From Streptomyces turgidiscabies Car8 (GTDB lineage Bacteria > Actinomycetota > Actinomycetes > Streptomycetales > Streptomycetaceae): DNA of 64,000 nt. Of this stretch, positions 60,630 to 64,000 are shown in pieces (position 1 is the first letter of the stretch; each line of letters opens with the position of its first letter). The stretch lies in NCBI RefSeq assembly GCF_000331005.1, contig NZ_AEJB01000361.1:496001-560000 (forward strand), given 5' to 3'. Below the pieces are notes generated by a model. It saw only the letters and a program-made list of their open reading frames with translations, searched no databases and was not told the origin of the DNA. Both the position numbers and the translations under genes were made by a program.

Positions 60630-60670
60630 CCTGGGGAATTACGTGAAGTTAGCCCTGGGGAATTACGTGA
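60630..60670 (+). repeat. Two 17-base direct repeats
   Basis: CCTGGGGAATTACGTGA occurs at 60630-60646 and 60654-60670, a 24-base period. The second copy forms the 3' end of the truncated P-loop kinase gene, so the repeat marks a rearrangement point, perhaps an IS end or a replication slip. Confidence 0.7.
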
Positions 60671-61035
60671 TCGTCCACAACGAGGAAGTACAGCAGCCGC
60701 GGGCTTCCGCCGGCCTCCTCGACGAGCTTCTTCCACTCGTCGCGGGCGGCACGCGTCCACAGTCCGTGGTCCAGCACCACGTCCTGCCCGGTGGCGACCC
60801 GCTCGACCAGCTCCTCGCGGACCTCGGCGACCACCGGGGTCTCCAGGGCGAAGTAGTCCCGCTCCGGGTAGTCCACGCCGTAGCGGCCGTGCCGGGCGTG
60901 CACCCGCTCGTCCACGGACAGCCGCACCGCCCCGGACGGCTCCAGCCGCCGCCTGGTGTACGTGGTCTTGCCCGACCCGGTCAGCCCGACCAGCAGATAC
61001 ACCACCGGCCCGCTCTGGCGGCCTGCCGCCTTCAC
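60649..61035 (-). pseudogene. P-loop kinase (AAA_33 type), 3' truncated
   Basis: A 128-residue frame beginning MKAAGRQSGPVVYLLVGLTG with Walker A GLTGSGKTT, then VRLSVDERVHARHGRYGVDY and DVVLDHGLWTRAARDEWKKL. This is the front of a polynucleotide-kinase-like/AAA_33 small-molecule kinase (normally 150-180 residues). After LLYFLVVDD the frame enters the 60654-60670 repeat and stops, losing the lid and final helices. The nucleotide-binding core is intact but the protein is probably not functional. Confidence 0.65.
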
Positions 61036-61152
61036 CCCTGCTCCTCCTCACCCGCTGGGACTCCCTCCGCCCAGCCTGCCACCCTCCGCCCCGCCGCGCG
61101 GCCGATCCGGCCGCACCTTCACCCGGGAGGTCAGCCGTGATCCCCTGGGTCC

Positions 61153-62127
61153 TCAGACCTGTCGGTGCTCAGCCTTGCCGAGCGCCGACAGCACGCGCGT
61201 TGGATTCCCGATCAGGTCGAGCAGGGCGCTGGTCCGACGCGCCCACCGAGCTGGATCGTCGCCCTCGGCGAACGCTGCGGTCGACTTGAATTGATCCCGG
61301 AGGTTGACCGGCAGACGGCCAGCCAGCGCCGCCGCGAGCTCACGGCCCAGGACAGCTCGCGGCGAGGCCGGCCGTATGAAGCGGGCCAGCTTGCCGGTCG
61401 CCGAGACGGGGGCGTCGGAAGCGGTCTCGAGGGCCGCGACGGCCTCTCTCACCCAGTCGGCGTCCCAGGCATCCGGGAGCGGAACTGTGACCTGCTGAAC
61501 GCTGGCGATCGCTTCCCGCCCCAGCGCCAGGGAGAGCCCGCCGGGGTCCTCGTGGTAGTTGAGGTAGCGGGCAACGTCGACGCCTGGAGGGCAGACCTGG
61601 TCGAGGACGACGTCGCCGACGAAGTCGCTGGGATCGATGAGCCAGCCCTCGCGAACCACGACGGACGGATTCAGATGGATTCGGTACAGGTAAAATTGGT
61701 TGCCCCGGTCGGCCTGGTCGCGGATCCGCCTGAGCATGTTGTGGACCGCGGCCTCGTACGTGCCGATGTGGAGCGCCTTCGCCCGCTGGCGTGCGGCCCA
61801 GGCGGCCACAGGCTCGTCGCCGCCCATCATCCTGCGGGTCTCGGGCGCGAGGACGGCGGCCGGATCGAAGTCCCTCGTCGGCCAGTCCGGCTGCGTGCTC
61901 GTGTGGTACCAGGAGACGGTCGCAACCCGGTCGTCGTCGAGCGCCGGGTCGTCGGGATCGACCGTCACCCGGGGCGCGTCCTCGTGCTCGCACGTCAGGC
62001 CGCAGCCGGGGCACTTCTCTCCGCCCTGCTCCCATCGGTCGATCCAGTCCAGATCGACGACGAGGCGACGGTCGCAGCCGCCGCACAGCATCAGCCGGTC
62101 GCGCGAGAAGTCGATCAGTCGTTCCAT
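61153..62127 (-). CDS. Conserved hypothetical protein with zinc-ribbon N-terminus
   Basis: A 324-residue protein. ATG 62125-62127 starts MERLIDFSRDRLMLCGGCDR; the paired cysteines CGGC and CPGCGLTC make a zinc ribbon. Further on come VATVSWYHTSTQPDWPTRDF, EAAVHNMLRRIRDQADRGNQ, FYLYRIHLNPSVVVREGWL and a helical C-terminus. The HT.T.P.WP segment and the RIHL strand are typical of an uncharacterised Streptomyces family, possibly ADP-ribosyl-transferase-like; I cannot confirm that. Transcribed alone. Confidence 0.65.
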   Translation of the reverse strand: MERLIDFSRDRLMLCGGCDRRLVVDLDWIDRWEQGGEKCPGCGLTCEHEDAPRVTVDPDDPALDDDRVATVSWYHTSTQPDWPTRDFDPAAVLAPETRRMMGGDEPVAAWAARQRAKALHIGTYEAAVHNMLRRIRDQADRGNQFYLYRIHLNPSVVVREGWLIDPSDFVGDVVLDQVCPPGVDVARYLNYHEDPGGLSLALGREAIASVQQVTVPLPDAWDADWVREAVAALETASDAPVSATGKLARFIRPASPRAVLGRELAAALAGRLPVNLRDQFKSTAAFAEGDDPARWARRTSALLDLIGNPTRVLSALGKAEHRQV

Positions 62128-62512
62128 GGCTCCATTCTCCGGGAGCGCTCCGCGGGCCGGCCAGACCCGGCACATGTCGAGCGGACGACCTGTCGTCGTT
62201 GGTGCTCGCGCTGCTCACCCGCCGCGTCGCCGCAGCACACCCCACGCCGACAAGTACAAGGCCCCATCATCTCCAGGCGCGCTTTCCGACGACGCCTCCT
62301 CTGCCATACGAGAGGCTGAACAGCACGTCCGCCACTGCTGGCAGCAGCTCCAATCACGGGTCGACCCGCCCGAGTGACCTGAGTGAGACAAAGAGGTAGC
62401 CAGCGTGGCGATCTGACCAGACCTGACGGGGTACCCCGCGGAGTCGTCCGGACGGATCTCCGAGAACGTCAACGTCCCGTTTGCCCGCCCTGTTAAGGGG
62501 GTGGGTCTGGGG
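62128..62512. other. Intergenic region, no gene seen
   Basis: About 385 bases between two minus-strand genes. No coding frame with an SD, no strong hairpin with T-run and no repeat was found. It probably contains the promoter of the 62127 gene near 62140-62200. Confidence 0.4.
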
Positions 62513-63238
62513 TCACTGGGTCGTGCTCGGGATGCCCAAGACGTCGTACAGGTGCTGGCCGTGGGCCCACTTCTTCAGTTCGGGACGGCCCATGAGGATG
62601 AGGTCGTGGTGCGCGGCGAAGTCGATCGCAGGCTGGGTGAAGCCGTTGAGTCCGATCATGATCGGCACATCGGCTCCATGATGAAGGCGGGCCGTTCCGT
62701 TGAATTTCTGCACGTGCCCCGAGCCGACCGGCGCCGCGTACTGCTTGCATTGCAAGATCAGGAGCCGGTCGTCGTGGTCCCGGGCGCTGACGTCCACCCC
62801 GAGGTCGCCGGCTCCTCCCACCCGCCGTGTGCTGCGGAACCCGTCACGGGCCAGAAGATCGGCGCACGCCTGCTCGAAGCCCGCCGCGCTCATCGCGGCC
62901 AGCTGCTTCATCTTGAAGGTCAGCACATCCGGATCTACCGCCTCCCTCGGCGGAGGGCTGGAGGCGTAGTCCTCGTCCTGATCGACGTAGGCGTACGTGT
63001 CGGCGCTGAACAGGAACGAGAGCAGCTTCGCGAGGAGGATGAGCGAGGCTAGTGCGCCGACGACGATGAAGCCGGTCCACCAGGGATGATCGGCGATCAG
63101 CCCCCACAGATCCACGGTGATCCACCGGCTGACGTCTTCCGTGAGCCACTCCCACAGCATCTTGCCGATCGCCAGCGCGAGGACGGCGTACAGCAGGAAC
63201 TTCAGCAGCGGGTCGAGGGACCCGTCTTCGTCGAACAC
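62513..63238 (-). CDS. Membrane-anchored Mrr-type restriction endonuclease
   Basis: A 241-residue protein. Two TM helices (about 10-30, LLKFLLYAVLALAIGKMLWE; and 54-77, WTGFIVVGALASLILLAKLL) are followed by an Mrr catalytic domain: FEQACADLLARDGFRSTRRV, then GGAGDLGVDVSARD with Asp149 and LLILQCKQY with Gln163-x-Lys165, the PD-(D/E)XK variant of Mrr. It would cleave DNA, probably modified or foreign, from the inner membrane face. Such two-TM Mrr proteins are known in actinobacteria, with an assumed defence role. The ATG at 63236-63238 follows GGAGGT. Confidence 0.8.
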   Translation of the reverse strand: MFDEDGSLDPLLKFLLYAVLALAIGKMLWEWLTEDVSRWITVDLWGLIADHPWWTGFIVVGALASLILLAKLLSFLFSADTYAYVDQDEDYASSPPPREAVDPDVLTFKMKQLAAMSAAGFEQACADLLARDGFRSTRRVGGAGDLGVDVSARDHDDRLLILQCKQYAAPVGSGHVQKFNGTARLHHGADVPIMIGLNGFTQPAIDFAAHHDLILMGRPELKKWAHGQHLYDVLGIPSTTQ

Positions 63239-63274
63239 CGCACCTCCAGAACGTCGATGATGGGGAAGTGCCTG

Positions 63275-63601
63275 TCAGGCAGCACGCTTGAGCCGGCCGC
63301 GACGGGCGGGTGCCGGGAGCCCGATTAGCTCGTGCAGCGCCGTACCGGTCTCCGCCCAGCGCCGAAGCTTGTCCCGGTCGACCCAGTGGACGCTGTGCCG
63401 GTGGCCCCAGGCCATGACGTCTCGGGTGAAGGCGCCGTTGGTGACGACGACAGCGTGATCGGCTCGGTGGGCCGGTCCCGCCGTCCCCTTCACCGCGTAC
63501 ATGACCGAGGGCCCCACTTTCCCGCCTACGTGTGTGTGCGGGGGCTGCATCCGTCGGGCCGGGCGCGGCGGCCAGCGCGTGACGGAGAGGGATGCGCTCA
63601 T
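63275..63601 (-). pseudogene. Fragment of a second Mrr-like nuclease gene
   Basis: The C-terminal 65 residues (HAVVVTNGAFTRDVMAWGHR, HSVHWVDRDKLRRWAETG, ALHELIGLPAP) match the last part of Mrr/restriction-endonuclease-like domains (VVTNG.FT...A..H.V..VDR..L..W). The catalytic GD..VD and QCK motifs are missing and the first 35 residues look unrelated and Arg/Pro-rich, so it is probably 5' truncated. The ATG at 63599-63601 overlaps the stop of the upstream TPR gene. Confidence 0.55.
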
Positions 63602-64000
63602 CCTCGGGCGGTGATGCGCTCGCCGAGTTCGGCAGCGGCCGGGCTGTCGGGAAGGCCGGGCAGACGGGCGGCGATGTTGGTCAGTCCGTCGTTGATGCGG
63701 ACGGACTGTACGCCGTCGGCGCAGTCGAAGAACTCGCTCCAGGTCGCCAGAGCCTGGGCAATGTTGCCGCGCTTGAGCTGGACGTGGCCGAGGTCAGCGA
63801 GCACGATCGCCCGGGTGCGTTTGCGGTCGAGGCCGTGGATGTCGAGCGCCAGGTGCAGGTGTTCCTCAGCGGCGGCGAGGCTACCCATCTGCGCATGGAT
63901 CATGCCGGCCTCATGGGCCCACCGGCCGTGGCTGTAGTGGCTGGCCCACGACTGGCCCGGCTGGGTGGGGGCGCGCTCGATTGCGGTCTGGGCGAAGGTC
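63598..64000 (-). CDS. TPR-containing protein, C-terminal part
   Basis: An open frame from the right edge to the stop at 63598. It reads SHYSHGRWAHEAGMIHAQMG, then two TPR-type helix pairs (SLAAAEEHLHLALDIHGLDR; AIVLADLGHVQLKRGNIAQA) and a C-terminal helix. It looks like the end of a Streptomyces XRE-TPR regulator (about 400 residues in full), whose N-terminus lies outside the window. The stop overlaps the Mrr-fragment start (ATGA). Confidence 0.7.
   Translation of the reverse strand, partial: TFAQTAIERAPTQPGQSWASHYSHGRWAHEAGMIHAQMGSLAAAEEHLHLALDIHGLDRKRTRAIVLADLGHVQLKRGNIAQALATWSEFFDCADGVQSVRINDGLTNIAARLPGLPDSPAAAELGERITARG

Noticed and set aside
1-64000. CRISPR array, tRNA or rRNA gene
   Set aside because: No regularly spaced repeat-spacer pattern, tRNA cloverleaf with TTCGAAT-type loop, or rRNA core sequence was found on reading both strands.

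Overview
The window is high-GC actinobacterial DNA. Codon third positions are almost all G/C, spacing is tight, ATGA/GTGA gene overlaps are frequent, and the IS elements, integrase remnant, EgtD, GpsA and ATP-grasp proteins are of Streptomyces type. It reads as an accessory region, such as a linear plasmid, chromosome arm or integrated conjugative element. There is no rRNA, tRNA or core housekeeping cluster, but many mobile-element scars, decayed genes and candidate defence genes.

Layout. (1) 0-12.3 kb is a mixed, partly decayed zone: a Ser/Thr kinase with an IS5-family (IS427-like) element at its stop codon, a two-gene DUF4365 nuclease-like module, a wrecked tyrosine integrase, a frameshifted membrane-gene pair, an extra gpsA, and small hypothetical genes including one with HNH-associated repeats. 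(2) 12.4-35.6 kb is a conjugation-like backbone: lipoprotein-like exported protein, ribbon-helix-helix protein, coiled accessory protein, Zn/HTH protein, type IA topoisomerase, a VirB3/PrgI-size membrane protein, a VirB4-like protein without a visible P-loop, a large VirB6-like membrane protein with a disordered tail, lipoprotein, membrane protein and XRE regulator. Several promoter regions share an ATGGCATTC / GAATGCCAT-type box. No relaxase or VirD4/TraB coupling protein lies in the window. (3) A cargo block at 18.6-25.45 kb sits inside that backbone: a caspase-NTPase-WD40 protein of 1477 residues, a divergent alpha/beta hydrolase and a multi-TM membrane protein. It looks like a signalling or abortive-infection defence module.

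(4) 35.9-51.0 kb is a co-directional plus-strand group resembling a small biosynthetic/export cluster: two small SH3b-like secreted proteins, four MFS transporters, a HAD phosphatase, an intact and a degenerate ATP-grasp protein, an EgtD-type histidine methyltransferase, a TrpA-type indole-glycerol-phosphate lyase and two lipoproteins. Two unexplained small ORFs are start-stop coupled to transporters. (5) 51.2-54.5 kb holds an aminoglycoside-phosphotransferase-fold protein and a truncated minus-strand operon ending in a broken pentapeptide-repeat gene. (6) 54.5-60.1 kb is a 5'-truncated IS21 element whose istA is split by a 3.4 kb serine-recombinase element (recombinase, HTH protein, DUF5372 protein); excision would restore the istA frame exactly. 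(7) 60.1-64 kb carries hypothetical proteins, a truncated P-loop kinase, a membrane-anchored Mrr-type nuclease, a fragment of a second Mrr-like gene and the end of a TPR protein running off the window.

At least seven single-base frameshifts occur (about 6.71, 7.75, 7.94, 9.56, 9.72, 12.16 and 33.81 kb), most in short homopolymers. They may be real decay or assembly error, so pseudogene calls there are conditional. All functional assignments rest on motif recognition by eye; no database search was possible.
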